A DNA stretch of 64,000 bases from Ezakiella sp. Its GTDB lineage: Bacteria; Bacillota; Clostridia; Tissierellales; Peptoniphilaceae. Both the position numbers and the translations under genes were made by a program. How positions within the stretch are numbered: the first letter of the stretch is position 1; each line of letters starts with the position of its first letter. The stretch covers positions 1 to 64,000 of the forward strand of contig JALEOH010000039.1 of NCBI GenBank assembly GCA_022766605.1. Reading direction: 5' to 3'. A model generated the notes under the pieces. It was not told where the DNA came from. It saw only the letters and a list, made by a program, of their open reading frames with translations, and searched no databases. This document shows, in pieces, positions 17,493 through 26,095 of the stretch.

Positions 17493-19507
17493 TGGAATTA
17501 AAGGATATTAAAGGACTTGGTCCAAAGAAAATTGAATTATTAGAAAAACTCAATATAAAGACCATTAGCGACCTCGTCTTTTATGCTCCAAATTATTATG
17601 AGGATAGAAAGAAGGAGTATGCTCTTTCGGAGCTCGAAGACTCTGCCAATGCACTTATTAAGGTAAGGATTACGCAAGGTGGGGTCTTTATTCCTATTAA
17701 AGGAATGAAGGCGATTAAATTTAGGGCAAGCGACGGCGTTGGGGCAATTGATATAGTTTATTATAATCAAGTCTGGATGAAGAAAAATCTAAAAGTTGGT
17801 TCTTGGTATTATTTTTTTGGGAAAGTTAAAATATTTCGCGGGCAGATTTCTATGGCAAATCCAATATATTCTAGTACTAAAAGCGGTGAGCTTGGCGAAA
17901 TAGTTCCCGTATATCCGCTTACAAAAGATCTTTCCAATAAGGTCTTGAGAAATTTTATCAATGAGGCAATAAAGGAATATAAACCGGTTGATTTACTACC
18001 AATTGATTTAATAGACAGATATAAATTGCCAAGTTTAAAGGATATATTAAGACTTGTCCATCAACCAGATAGTATTGATGAGGGAAAAAAGGCAATTAAG
18101 ATTATGAGCTATATTGAGGCTTTTTTGATTCAAGTTGCTTCACATAAAGGAATTCATCTAAAGAAAAAGTATGATGGCAAAGTGATTAAAGACAATTTGA
18201 TAGAGAGGGAGTTTCTAGCAACCCTTCCTTTTAGATTGACGGGTGGACAAAAAAGTGCAATAGTTGAAATAAAGCAGGATTTAGAAAGTGACGAGGCTAT
18301 GAATAGATTGCTTCAAGGCGATGTCGGTAGCGGAAAGACAGTTGTTGGTCAATATGCTGCTATAAAATCGGTTGCAGCGGGATATCAAGTGGCATTTATG
18401 GCGCCTACTGCAATACTCGCGGAGCAAAATTATAAAAAAATTGATCAAGTCGCAAACAAATTTCATATGAAAGTTAAGCTACTTACATCTAGTGTGACAA
18501 GTGCTGAAAGAGCAGAGATAATTAATGAGCTTTTAAATGGAAATATAGATATAATTGTTGGAACTCATTCACTCTTAAATGAAGAAATTAAATTTAAAGC
18601 GCTCGGTCTTGTTATAATTGATGAGCAGCACCGATTCGGGGTCAAACAAAGAGCAGAATTAATAGAAAAAGAAGAAGGAGTCAATCTCTTGGTTATGAGT
18701 GCAACTCCAATTCCAAGATCACTCGCGCTTATATTATATGGAGAAATGGATATATCAGAAATTCGAGAACTCCCCGAAGGTAGGCAAAAGATAGATACAT
18801 TTGCGATGAGCAAGCATCAGTTTCAAACTGTAAATGAATTTGTTGAAAAAGAGCTTAAAAAGGGCAGACAAGCCTATTATGTATGTCCACTTATCGAAGA
18901 GAGTGAAAAGATGGATCTAACCTCGGCGACCGAATTATATAAAAGACTTATTCCGGTCTTTCCAGATTTTAATATTGCTATTGTAACTGGTCGCACTCCA
19001 GAGGATGAAAAAAATAATATTATGAGTGAATTTTACAATGGATCAATTGATATTCTTGTATCGACAACGGTAATAGAAGTTGGAATTGATGTTCCAAATG
19101 CAAGCACTATGGTAATTGTAAATGCAGAGAGATTTGGATTATCGCAACTTCATCAGTTAAGAGGGAGAGTAGGGCGTGGCAAATATAAATCATATTGCCT
19201 CCTTGTTTGTGACGATATGAGCGATGATACATTTACAAGAATAAAGACAATGGAAAGGTCCAATGATGGATTTGAAATAGCAAGTGAGGATTTGAGACTT
19301 AGAGGTCCTGGCGAGTTTTTGGGATTAAAGCAATCAGGAAGAGCTAGATTAAGATTTTTAAAATTTGACGAAGATATGGACATTATAATTAAGGCAAAAA
19401 AAGACTACGATGAGTGGATTAAAAATGCCAATACTGATGAAGTAAAAGTTTTGGAAGATAATACTAAGGATTTCCTTGGAGAATTTGAGATAGGAGTGCT
19501 AAATTAA
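17492..19507 (+). CDS. recG: ATP-dependent DNA helicase RecG
   Basis: 671-residue branch-migrating helicase that remodels stalled forks and Holliday junctions. An N-terminal helix-hairpin and OB-fold wedge domain is followed by helicase motifs Q-G-D-V-G-S-G-K-T, D-E-Q-H-R-F-G, S-A-T-P-I-P-R and V-I-E-V-G-I-D-V-P, then Q-L-R-G-R-V-G-R-G. Length is normal. Stop-start overlaps (TAATG) link it to fakA and rsmD. Confidence 0.95.
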   Translation: MELKDIKGLGPKKIELLEKLNIKTISDLVFYAPNYYEDRKKEYALSELEDSANALIKVRITQGGVFIPIKGMKAIKFRASDGVGAIDIVYYNQVWMKKNLKVGSWYYFFGKVKIFRGQISMANPIYSSTKSGELGEIVPVYPLTKDLSNKVLRNFINEAIKEYKPVDLLPIDLIDRYKLPSLKDILRLVHQPDSIDEGKKAIKIMSYIEAFLIQVASHKGIHLKKKYDGKVIKDNLIEREFLATLPFRLTGGQKSAIVEIKQDLESDEAMNRLLQGDVGSGKTVVGQYAAIKSVAAGYQVAFMAPTAILAEQNYKKIDQVANKFHMKVKLLTSSVTSAERAEIINELLNGNIDIIVGTHSLLNEEIKFKALGLVIIDEQHRFGVKQRAELIEKEEGVNLLVMSATPIPRSLALILYGEMDISEIRELPEGRQKIDTFAMSKHQFQTVNEFVEKELKKGRQAYYVCPLIEESEKMDLTSATELYKRLIPVFPDFNIAIVTGRTPEDEKNNIMSEFYNGSIDILVSTTVIEVGIDVPNASTMVIVNAERFGLSQLHQLRGRVGRGKYKSYCLLVCDDMSDDTFTRIKTMERSNDGFEIASEDLRLRGPGEFLGLKQSGRARLRFLKFDEDMDIIIKAKKDYDEWIKNANTDEVKVLEDNTKDFLGEFEIGVLN

Positions 19508-20064
19508 TGAGGGTAATTTCAGGTAAAAATCGTGGTACGAAATTAGTTGCCCCCAAGGGACTTAATACTCGTCCAACAGATGATCGTCTAAAGGAAAATA
19601 TATTTAATTTAATTGGTCCTATTGATAAAGATGCTTTTATACTTGATCTTTTTGCAGGAAGTGGTCAAATTGGAATTGAATTTTTAAGTAGAGGTGCAGC
19701 TCATGCTACATTTATTGAGAAGAATTTTAATGCAGTTAAAGTCATAAAAGATAATCTATTAAAGACTAAAAACAATGAGCAATCTGAAGTCTTTCAAGAG
19801 GATGCAATGGCTTATTTAAGAAGGAGTCATGATAAAAAATTTAAATATGTATATATAGATCCTCCATATGATGATAAAAAAATATTAACAGAAGTATTTA
19901 ATTTTATTAAAGAATCTGATATAATAGATATAGGCACGTGGATTATAATTGAAACTGTGGCTGATATGTCTTTTGATGATATTGATATTTACAAGGAACG
20001 TATTTATGGAGCTAGAAAGGTGATTATAGCAGAGGTGAATAATGAGAGCGATATATCCAGGTAG
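19507..20064 (+). CDS. rsmD: 16S rRNA m2G966 methyltransferase RsmD
   Basis: 185-residue SAM methyltransferase. Motifs are R-V-I-S-G at the N-terminus, T-R-P-T-x-D-R, D-L-F-A-G-S-G (SAM) and I-D-P-P-Y (catalytic N/D-P-P-Y). It overlaps recG by one base and coaD by 23 bases. Order recG-rsmD-coaD is standard in firmicutes. Confidence 0.94.
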   Translation: MRVISGKNRGTKLVAPKGLNTRPTDDRLKENIFNLIGPIDKDAFILDLFAGSGQIGIEFLSRGAAHATFIEKNFNAVKVIKDNLLKTKNNEQSEVFQEDAMAYLRRSHDKKFKYVYIDPPYDDKKILTEVFNFIKESDIIDIGTWIIIETVADMSFDDIDIYKERIYGARKVIIAEVNNESDISR

Positions 20065-20527
20065 TTTTGATCCAATTACAAATGGGCATATAGATATTAT
20101 CATAAGAGCATCTAAATTATTTGATGAACTGAGAATTGCTGTTGGTGGTAATATATTAAAAAATTCAGTTTTTTCAATCGATGAAAGAGTTGAGCTTATA
20201 GAAGCCAGCTTAAGATCTCAAGATGTCGATATAAGTAAGATTATAGTTGAAAAATTTGACAGCTTATTGATTGACTATGCAAAAAAAGTAAATGCGGATG
20301 TTATTATAAGAGGTCTGAGGGCTGTTAGTGACTATGAATATGAATTGCAAATGGCGCTTGCCAATAAGGAAATGAATGAAAATATAGAAACTATATTTTT
20401 AGTAAGTAGTGGAAAGTATTCATATCTAAGCTCTAGTTTGGTTAAAGAAATTGCATATTTTGAGGGCGACTTGGATAATTTTGTGCCAGATGTCGTCAAA
20501 AAAAATTTAAGAAATAAATTTCAGTAG
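20042..20527 (+). CDS. coaD: Phosphopantetheine adenylyltransferase
   Basis: 161 residues, the penultimate step of CoA synthesis (4'-phosphopantetheine plus ATP to dephospho-CoA). It has Y-P-G-S-F-D-P-I-T-N-G-H (nucleotidyltransferase G-H motif), I-I-R-G-L-R and the C-terminal S-S-x-V-K-E. GAGGTG precedes the ATG inside the rsmD frame. It completes the pathway whose earlier enzyme is CoaBC at 2883. Confidence 0.95.
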   Translation: MRAIYPGSFDPITNGHIDIIIRASKLFDELRIAVGGNILKNSVFSIDERVELIEASLRSQDVDISKIIVEKFDSLLIDYAKKVNADVIIRGLRAVSDYEYELQMALANKEMNENIETIFLVSSGKYSYLSSSLVKEIAYFEGDLDNFVPDVVKKNLRNKFQ

Positions 20528-20535
20528 GAGGAATT

Positions 20536-21006
20536 ATGGACGTATTAGAAATTTTAAATGAAATTGAAGATGTAGTTGAAGCATCAAAGCCTGCACTTTT
20601 TAGCAGTAAGATCGCAATCGACAAGGAAGAAATCCTTGACCTAGTTAGCGAACTTCGTCTTAAATTGCCTGATGACATTAAACAAGCTACATGGATTAAA
20701 GAAGAGAGAGATAGAATTTTAAACGAAGCTAAATTAGATGGACAAAAAGTGGTAAATGATGCTAAGGTGGAATTATCGCGCCTACTAAGTGAAGATTCAG
20801 TCATGATTGAGGCTCAAAAAAGAGCAGCGCAAATGCTTGCCGATGCAAAAAAACAAGCAGCTACCATAACTCTTGGCAGTATCGAATATTCGGATAAAAT
20901 GTTAACCGATACTCAAGAAAAATTAAAAAATATTATTGAAACATTAAATGACAACAGACGCCAATTAAATGATATGGCGGCCTCAGTAAAAAGAACTAAT
21001 CAGTAA
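20536..21006 (+). CDS. Coiled-coil protein downstream of coaD (ATPase subunit-like / DivIVA-like)
   Basis: 156 residues, mostly charged helix. No transmembrane segment, no catalytic motif. Helical heptads with many Ala, Lys and Glu run from about residue 55 to the end (A-Q-K-R-A-A-Q-M-L-A). Such proteins next to coaD in clostridia are usually labelled ATPase or V-type ATPase subunit H-like because of the coiled coil; I see nothing showing ATP hydrolysis. A strong AGGAGG site precedes the ATG. Its stop codon lies within an inverted repeat just before tmRNA. Confidence 0.75.
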   Translation: MDVLEILNEIEDVVEASKPALFSSKIAIDKEEILDLVSELRLKLPDDIKQATWIKEERDRILNEAKLDGQKVVNDAKVELSRLLSEDSVMIEAQKRAAQMLADAKKQAATITLGSIEYSDKMLTDTQEKLKNIIETLNDNRRQLNDMAASVKRTNQ

Positions 21007-21017
21007 TTTTTACTGAT
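20999..21017 (+). repeat. Inverted repeat at the tmRNA 5' boundary
   Basis: ATCAGTAA-TTT-TTACTGAT, an 8-bp stem with a 3-base loop. It contains the stop codon of the coiled-coil gene and ends two bases before the mature 5' end of tmRNA. It may be a processing site or weak terminator. No U-run follows. Confidence 0.5.
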
Positions 21018-21019
21018 AT

Positions 21020-21376
21020 GGGGGTGCACAGGTTTCGACGGGAATCTTGTTCTAGGAAAAAGCGAGCCGTTGTTCGCGAAACAACGCTAAAAAAGAGCAA
21101 CAAATTTAAATGCAGACGAAAACAGAAGTTTTGCACTAGCTGCTTAGTTTAACGCGGCGAATCCTCTCCACTATCTCTCGTGTGTGGAATAGGATCTAAT
21201 TTGACGAGTTGAATATCGTCGGATTGCTTTTTGCTGTCGATATTTATTTTAAAAAGCTATCCTTGAAATCCCTTTGTTAATTTAGGAATATAGGGAAATT
21301 TAGAAATTAACTGCGCTCGGAGATGTTTCTTAGAAGGGGTTTTCGGACGCGAGTTCGATTCTCGCCATCTCCACCA
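21020..21376 (+). ncRNA. ssrA: Transfer-messenger RNA (tmRNA)
   Basis: 357 bases. The 5' end GGGGGTG pairs with CATCTCC before A-CCA at the 3' end. The 3' T-arm has TTCGATT in its loop, and the 5' part has the conserved G-C-A-C-A-G-G-T-T-T-C-G-A-C. The tag reading frame resumes at GCA and reads A-T-N-L-N-A-D-E-N-R-S-F-A-L-A-A then TAG, with the normal A-L-A-A protease signal. The encoded CCA is present. It acts with SmpB to free stalled ribosomes. There is no clear dedicated promoter, so it may be processed from the asp23 operon transcript. A strong terminator follows. Confidence 0.96.
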
Positions 21377-21384
21377 TTATAAAG

Positions 21385-21420
21385 ACGTTCTTATATGCAA
21401 ATTCCATATAAGAACGTTTT
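21385..21420 (+). terminator. Terminator of ssrA
   Basis: 13-bp stem ACGTTCTTATATG / CATATAAGAACGT with a 7-base loop, followed by a T-rich stretch (TTTTACTATTTATT). It starts eight bases after the tmRNA CCA. Confidence 0.85.
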
Positions 21421-21444
21421 ACTATTTATTAAATAAAACTTTAC

Positions 21445-21473
21445 TTGACTTTTACATATATTTTACTTATAAT
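21445..21473 (+). promoter_or_regulatory. Promoter of the LTA-synthase-like gene
   Basis: TTGACT, 17-base spacer, perfect TATAAT. It is one of the best sigma-A matches in the window and is followed by GGAGGAAG and the ATG at 21490. Confidence 0.8.
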
Positions 21474-21489
21474 TTAATCGGAGGAAGAA

Positions 21490-24246
21490 ATGCTATTAAC
21501 TATATTATTGCTAATAAAGTTTATTTTATATACTATTTTTACTGATATTAGTTATGCTAAGTGGATAGTAGTAGCAATCGATATGCTATTTGTATTTGCA
21601 CTTAGCTTTATTTTTGTGTCTAAGAAAAAGTCTTTTAAAATTACAAGTGCTATAATTTATTCACTTATTAGCCTAATTATCTTTATTGATGTAGTATATT
21701 TTTCATACTTTAATCGTCTACCGGTTATACGAGAACTTGGCCATGCCGGGGTATTGGGCGGTGTAGTCGGAGCTTTCCTAGCTGTATTTAAATTAAGAAA
21801 TCTACTTTTTATAATCGATATCCCGATAAGTTTATATATTTACTTTAAAAGAGAGGCAATATTTAAGCATATCAATAAAAAAATAATTCCCACCATCGGC
21901 TTATTAACAAGTGTATTTGTCATTATATTTAATTTTAGCACTGCCAAAAAAATATATCATATGGCATTATTTCCATATCATGCCATAGATATTGCAGGTG
22001 GTGAAAAAAATACAATCGAAGCTGCTGATAATAATATTGCCGATGCTGGCAATCTAATTTCTAGTAATGAATATACTGGAGTTGCCAAAGGCAAGAATTT
22101 AATTGTTATTCAAGTAGAGAGTTTGAATAATTTTGTAATTGGACGTGAGTATAATGGAGAAGAGATTACTCCAAATTTAAATAAATTAATTGAAGACAAT
22201 GAATCGATTTATGCAAGTGATTATTTTGAGATGCTTGGAGCAGGTAATACCAGTGATGCAGAATTTGTTACTTTGCATTCGCTCTATCCATCTATGAAAA
22301 ATCCAAGCTATGAGGTTTATTTGGATAGCTATCTATATGGTCTGCCTAAGATATTAAAAGACCACGGTTATGACAATGCCGCATTTCATGGATATAAAAG
22401 AGACTTTTGGATAAGGGATAGAGCATATCCTCACATTGGATTTGATAAATTCTTTGCAGAAGACAACTATGAATTAGATGAAATAATTGGCATGGGACTT
22501 AGTGATATGAGTTTTTTTGAGCAATCCATGCCTAGAATCATGGAATTAAAAGAGCCTTTTTTTGCTTTCATGATTACTCTTAGCAATCATGTACCATATG
22601 ATTTACCGGAAGAGTTAAAAGAAATTGATATACTACCAGAAGATGAGGGCTCGTTTTACGGTAATTATATCAATACTGTCAGATATACAGATAGTGCAAT
22701 TGGAAAATTCATCGATAACTTAAAGGCTAATGAGCTATATGATAATACTATTATTGCAATATATGGCGACCATCATGGCATATCTGCTGGATTAAATCCA
22801 CGTGACGTACCAGGAGTAGAGGAATTAATTGGAGAAAAATTTGATTTTGATACTATGCTAAATGTTCCTCTAATAATGCATGTTCCAGGTCTTAGCGAGA
22901 ATATAAAGATAGATGATGTAAGAAGTCAAATCGATTTTTTACCAACTATTTTAAATCTCTATGGAATCGATAGCTCTAATCTTGTATTATTTGGCCACGA
23001 TATTTTAAGTGAGGATAATCCTGCAATTATTTATCCACAAAGTTATATGCTTAAAGGCTCATTTATAGATGATGATTATATTTATAATATACTTCGAGAC
23101 GGAATATTTGAAAATGGAATATTAAAAGACAGGCATACTAAAAAGCGAATGGATCCAAGCAGTCAAAAGGATAAATATATAAAAGCGATAAATGAAATCG
23201 AGACCTGTAAGAAAATACTCGAAAATGATATGATTGAAGAGCTTATGAATAGTCGTAGCAAAGACAATACATTAGAAATTGCAAATGATGAGCTGGGGGA
23301 TTTCATCTTTACAACCACTATGGAGGGACTGCAAGACGCTTATGAAGCAGGATATAATAATTTCTATATAGTGCTAAATAAAACCGCCGATGATTTTTTT
23401 ACAACAGAAGAAGCTGTGGACGATATATTGCTAGAAGAGGCAAGCGAGGGATATATTACCCTTGGAGATGCGGTTCATCTAAAGAAATATGGAGTTAATT
23501 TTATTATTAAATCTAAAAATATAATTGAAATTCGTGATATGATTAAAAAAATTCCCGGACTGCATGATAATATATATCTTGAGATAGACAATATCGATGA
23601 CTATATGAAAGTTGCAAATGAAAGCAATGGCTATAAAATAATATATTCGGGGAATGATATATCAAAGGACGAGCTGATTTCACTATCAATTAATAATAGC
23701 GATATGTTGTTTTTAAATATCGATATAGATGAGCTAAGTTCTAGAAATTATAATTATGGTGATGGAAAAAATAAAATAATTGATATTGCCAATTTAAAAC
23801 TTATTTCAAAGCGTCCTTTTGTAAAGGAAAATCTTGAAAAGATTATTATGAGGCAAGGAGAGTTTGAAAATAAAAGAGCACTTTATAATTATGATAAGCC
23901 GGAGCCTGTTGTTCTTGATTTTCAATATGATGAAGAAACTAAAAGAGTAAAAATGAGCTTTAAAAATGGCAAGGCTTTTAATGAAGGGGATTTAAAAGAA
24001 TTACTAGAGAGAAACAAGGATATAGTCGTTGGAATAAATGCGCCTGAATTTACAGTTGAAACACTAAGAGTAATAGCGGAAGCCCATCCCGATATGGATA
24101 GAATAATTCCAATATTATATTCAGAATATAGTGTATCTAGCATAAATCGCATGGGATATACTGAATTTGTCTATAATACTAATTATAGTGAAAGAAAGCT
24201 CGATGAGATTATAAAGTTATGGGGCGGCAACAAGATGGAGAAGTAG
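21490..24246 (+). CDS. LTA synthase-like membrane sulfatase-fold protein with C-terminal GDPD-like region
   Basis: 918 residues. About five membrane helices (1-150) are followed by an extracellular alkaline-phosphatase/sulfatase fold of the lipoteichoic acid synthase family (about 200-530). This fold has the metal glutamate in Q-V-E-S (E210), the catalytic threonine in G-N-T-S-D-A-E-F (T254) and G-D-H-H-G (D427, H428). Family members polymerise or transfer glycerophosphate outside the membrane. Unlike ordinary LtaS (about 600-650 residues), some 320 residues follow. Stretches such as E-G-L-Q-D-A-Y-E-A-G and T-L-R-V-I-A-E-A-H-P-D-x-D-R-I-I-P resemble parts of glycerophosphodiester phosphodiesterase barrels. 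The H-R-G and E-N-T metal and catalytic residues are missing. The sulfatase assignment is firm; the GDPD-like reading is inference. Confidence 0.85.
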   Translation: MLLTILLLIKFILYTIFTDISYAKWIVVAIDMLFVFALSFIFVSKKKSFKITSAIIYSLISLIIFIDVVYFSYFNRLPVIRELGHAGVLGGVVGAFLAVFKLRNLLFIIDIPISLYIYFKREAIFKHINKKIIPTIGLLTSVFVIIFNFSTAKKIYHMALFPYHAIDIAGGEKNTIEAADNNIADAGNLISSNEYTGVAKGKNLIVIQVESLNNFVIGREYNGEEITPNLNKLIEDNESIYASDYFEMLGAGNTSDAEFVTLHSLYPSMKNPSYEVYLDSYLYGLPKILKDHGYDNAAFHGYKRDFWIRDRAYPHIGFDKFFAEDNYELDEIIGMGLSDMSFFEQSMPRIMELKEPFFAFMITLSNHVPYDLPEELKEIDILPEDEGSFYGNYINTVRYTDSAIGKFIDNLKANELYDNTIIAIYGDHHGISAGLNPRDVPGVEELIGEKFDFDTMLNVPLIMHVPGLSENIKIDDVRSQIDFLPTILNLYGIDSSNLVLFGHDILSEDNPAIIYPQSYMLKGSFIDDDYIYNILRDGIFENGILKDRHTKKRMDPSSQKDKYIKAINEIETCKKILENDMIEELMNSRSKDNTLEIANDELGDFIFTTTMEGLQDAYEAGYNNFYIVLNKTADDFFTTEEAVDDILLEEASEGYITLGDAVHLKKYGVNFIIKSKNIIEIRDMIKKIPGLHDNIYLEIDNIDDYMKVANESNGYKIIYSGNDISKDELISLSINNSDMLFLNIDIDELSSRNYNYGDGKNKIIDIANLKLISKRPFVKENLEKIIMRQGEFENKRALYNYDKPEPVVLDFQYDEETKRVKMSFKNGKAFNEGDLKELLERNKDIVVGINAPEFTVETLRVIAEAHPDMDRIIPILYSEYSVSSINRMGYTEFVYNTNYSERKLDEIIKLWGGNKMEK

Positions 24247-24268
24247 GTCAAGCTTGCTTGATTTACTT
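24241..24268 (+). terminator. Stem-loop at the end of the LTA-synthase-like gene
   Basis: AAGTA-GG-TCAAGC / GCTTGA-TT-TACTT: 11 Watson-Crick pairs and two G-U pairs with a 2-base gap, overlapping the stop codon. There is no proper U-run, so it is a weak terminator at best. It overlaps the -35 box of the selC promoter. Confidence 0.45.
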
Positions 24269-24286
24269 CTCTAATTATGATATAAT
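24258..24286 (+). promoter_or_regulatory. Promoter of selC
   Basis: TTGATT, 17-base spacer, perfect TATAAT, ending 11 bases before the mature 5' end of the selenocysteine tRNA. The -35 box lies in the 3' arm of the preceding hairpin. Confidence 0.7.
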
Positions 24287-24297
24287 AACTATTGTAT

Positions 24298-24394
24298 GGG
24301 GGTAGATGGGTCCTGGTGGGCCCTCTGGTCTTCAAAACCAGCGAATGGGGTTCGGAGCCTCATTGGTGTGTTCGATTCGCACGTGCTCCCGCCA
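24298..24394 (+). tRNA. selC: Selenocysteine tRNA, anticodon UCA
   Basis: 97 bases with encoded CCA. The anticodon stem CTGGT/ACCAG holds loop CTTCAAA, anticodon TCA at 24332-24334, which reads UGA. A long variable arm (24344-24364) pairs AATGGGGT with GCCTCATT by 8 bp including wobbles. The T-arm is GTGTG-TTCGATT-CGCAC. The acceptor is GGGGGTAG against GTGCTCCC: seven pairs, with a G-G mismatch at the eighth position where bacterial tRNA-Sec normally has eight. The size, UCA anticodon, extra-long variable arm and G discriminator identify it. It has its own promoter and terminator. No selA, selB or selD is in the window. Confidence 0.93.
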
Positions 24395-24398
24395 AAAT

Positions 24399-24441
24399 GC
24401 CACGAGGCATCACATGATTGTGGTGATAAGTGGCTATTTTT
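24399..24441 (+). terminator. Terminator of selC
   Basis: Two-part stem GCCAC...ATCAC / GTGAT..GTGGC with internal bulges, followed by TATTTTTAT. It starts five bases after the selC CCA and ends before the ribosome-binding site of the phosphoglucomutase gene. Confidence 0.6.
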
Positions 24442-24454
24442 ATAAGGAGGAGCT

Positions 24455-26095
24455 ATGATTGACGATATTAAAAATTGGAAAGAATCTTCAGCATTTGATA
24501 GAGATACCAGAAATGAAGTCAATAATATGAATGAAGAGGAGCTTTATTCTGCATTTCAATCGGATCTTAAATTCGGAACAGCGGGCCTAAGAGGAATATT
24601 AGGTGCTGGTACCAATAGAATGAATATATATACCGTTGCACGTGCTGCCATTGCAATTTGTCAGTGGGTAATAGATAGCGATAGCGTTGATCCAACTGCT
24701 ATAATTGGCTATGATATTAGACATATGTCAAAGGAGTTTGCTTATCTTACTGCAAAAATAATGGATGCATTTAATATTAGATATTTAATTACTGAAGATC
24801 CAATCTCTACTCCTGAACTTGCTTTTTTGACGCGTGATATCGATGCAGAGTGCGGTATTATGGTTACTGCATCGCATAATCCTAGGGAGTACAATGGCTA
24901 TAAAGTATATAAAAAGGGAGGAAGTCAAATATTAGATGATGATGCCAATTATATAGAGAATATAATGAAAGAGATATCATTTGAGGATATATATGATTAT
25001 ATTTCTAAAGAAGATATTTTTGAGGTTAATCTTAATCCCGAGCTAGATCGCTATATAAATGAAAATCTAAGCTCATCTTTACTAGATTTAAATGAAAAAA
25101 AAGATTTAAATATCGTCTATACTCCATTTAATGGTTGTGGATTAAATCCAGTTACAAGGCTATTTGACCTTGCTGGATATAAATATCAGATCCCAAAGAA
25201 GCACGGTAGATTTGATCCTGATTTCACAACTATTCCATATCCTAATCCAGAAGTGGCACAGACATTTGAAATTCCAATAGAACTTGCAAAAGAAATCGAC
25301 GCCGATATTATTATTGCAACTGATCCCGATGCGGACAGGATGAATATTGCCGTTAAAGATGATAATATCTATAGAGTATTTAATGGCAACGAGGTTGGAG
25401 CATTATTGACTTATTGGATATGCTTAAGACGAAAAGAAAAGGGCTTAAATCCTGGCGTGATCGTAAAGACAATAGTTACAGATGACTTCGGAAAGACAAT
25501 TGCAGAAAGTTTTGGATATAAAGTTGTGGAGACCTTAACTGGATTTAAACATATTTCAAGAATTGCTACTCAGTTAGAGAATAGTGATGATGAATTTGTG
25601 ATGGGCTATGAAGAATCCATTGGATATGAAATAAGCGATATCGTAAGGGATAAAGATGGTATTATTGCCAGCTTATATATTGCAGACTTGGCACAGTATT
25701 TTAAAAATAGGGGCAAATCTTTAATAGATCTGCTAGATGATTTATATGATAAATATGGCTATTTTAGCTCAAATAATTTTTCGATTACATTTGAGGGTGC
25801 ATCTGCAACTGAGCAAATGAATAATATTATGAATAAACTAAGAAATGATGTTGATGTATTCTCCGAGTTTAAAATTCTAAATAAAGTAGATTATCTAAAT
25901 TCCAAAGATGAGTACATGAGGACAAACGCCATAGTATTTAATTTTATAGATGCAAAACTTGCTATTAGACCTTCAGGCACTGAGCCTAAGATCAAAATTT
26001 ATATATATGCAAATGGAAATGATAAGATAAAAACAGACGATTTAACTAATAAGATAGGTGATAAAACAAGATGGATAATGAAAAATATAGATTAG
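24455..26095 (+). CDS. pgcA: Phosphoglucomutase / phosphomannomutase (alpha-D-phosphohexomutase)
   Basis: 546-residue phosphohexomutase, interconverting hexose 1- and 6-phosphates. Motifs in order: F-G-T-A-G-L-R-G near the N-terminus, T-A-S-H-N-P with the phosphoserine, metal loop D-P-D-A-D-R, sugar-binding G-Y-E-E-S-I-G and the C-terminal phosphate loop R-P-S-G-T-E-P-K. Length fits the PGM2-like group. AAGGAGG precedes the ATG. The product would supply glucose 1-phosphate for cell-envelope sugars. The last 25 bases overlap the MATE gene. Confidence 0.92.
   Translation: MIDDIKNWKESSAFDRDTRNEVNNMNEEELYSAFQSDLKFGTAGLRGILGAGTNRMNIYTVARAAIAICQWVIDSDSVDPTAIIGYDIRHMSKEFAYLTAKIMDAFNIRYLITEDPISTPELAFLTRDIDAECGIMVTASHNPREYNGYKVYKKGGSQILDDDANYIENIMKEISFEDIYDYISKEDIFEVNLNPELDRYINENLSSSLLDLNEKKDLNIVYTPFNGCGLNPVTRLFDLAGYKYQIPKKHGRFDPDFTTIPYPNPEVAQTFEIPIELAKEIDADIIIATDPDADRMNIAVKDDNIYRVFNGNEVGALLTYWICLRRKEKGLNPGVIVKTIVTDDFGKTIAESFGYKVVETLTGFKHISRIATQLENSDDEFVMGYEESIGYEISDIVRDKDGIIASLYIADLAQYFKNRGKSLIDLLDDLYDKYGYFSSNNFSITFEGASATEQMNNIMNKLRNDVDVFSEFKILNKVDYLNSKDEYMRTNAIVFNFIDAKLAIRPSGTEPKIKIYIYANGNDKIKTDDLTNKIGDKTRWIMKNID

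Noticed and set aside
23031-23039. Perfect DnaA box TTATCCACA
   Set aside because: It is a single copy inside the coding sequence of the LTA-synthase-like gene, with no cluster of further boxes, no AT-rich unwinding region and no dnaA or dnaN nearby.
24241-24454. selC as an integration site for a genomic island
   Set aside because: Ordinary housekeeping genes lie on both sides, with no integrase and no repeat of the tRNA 3' end seen.
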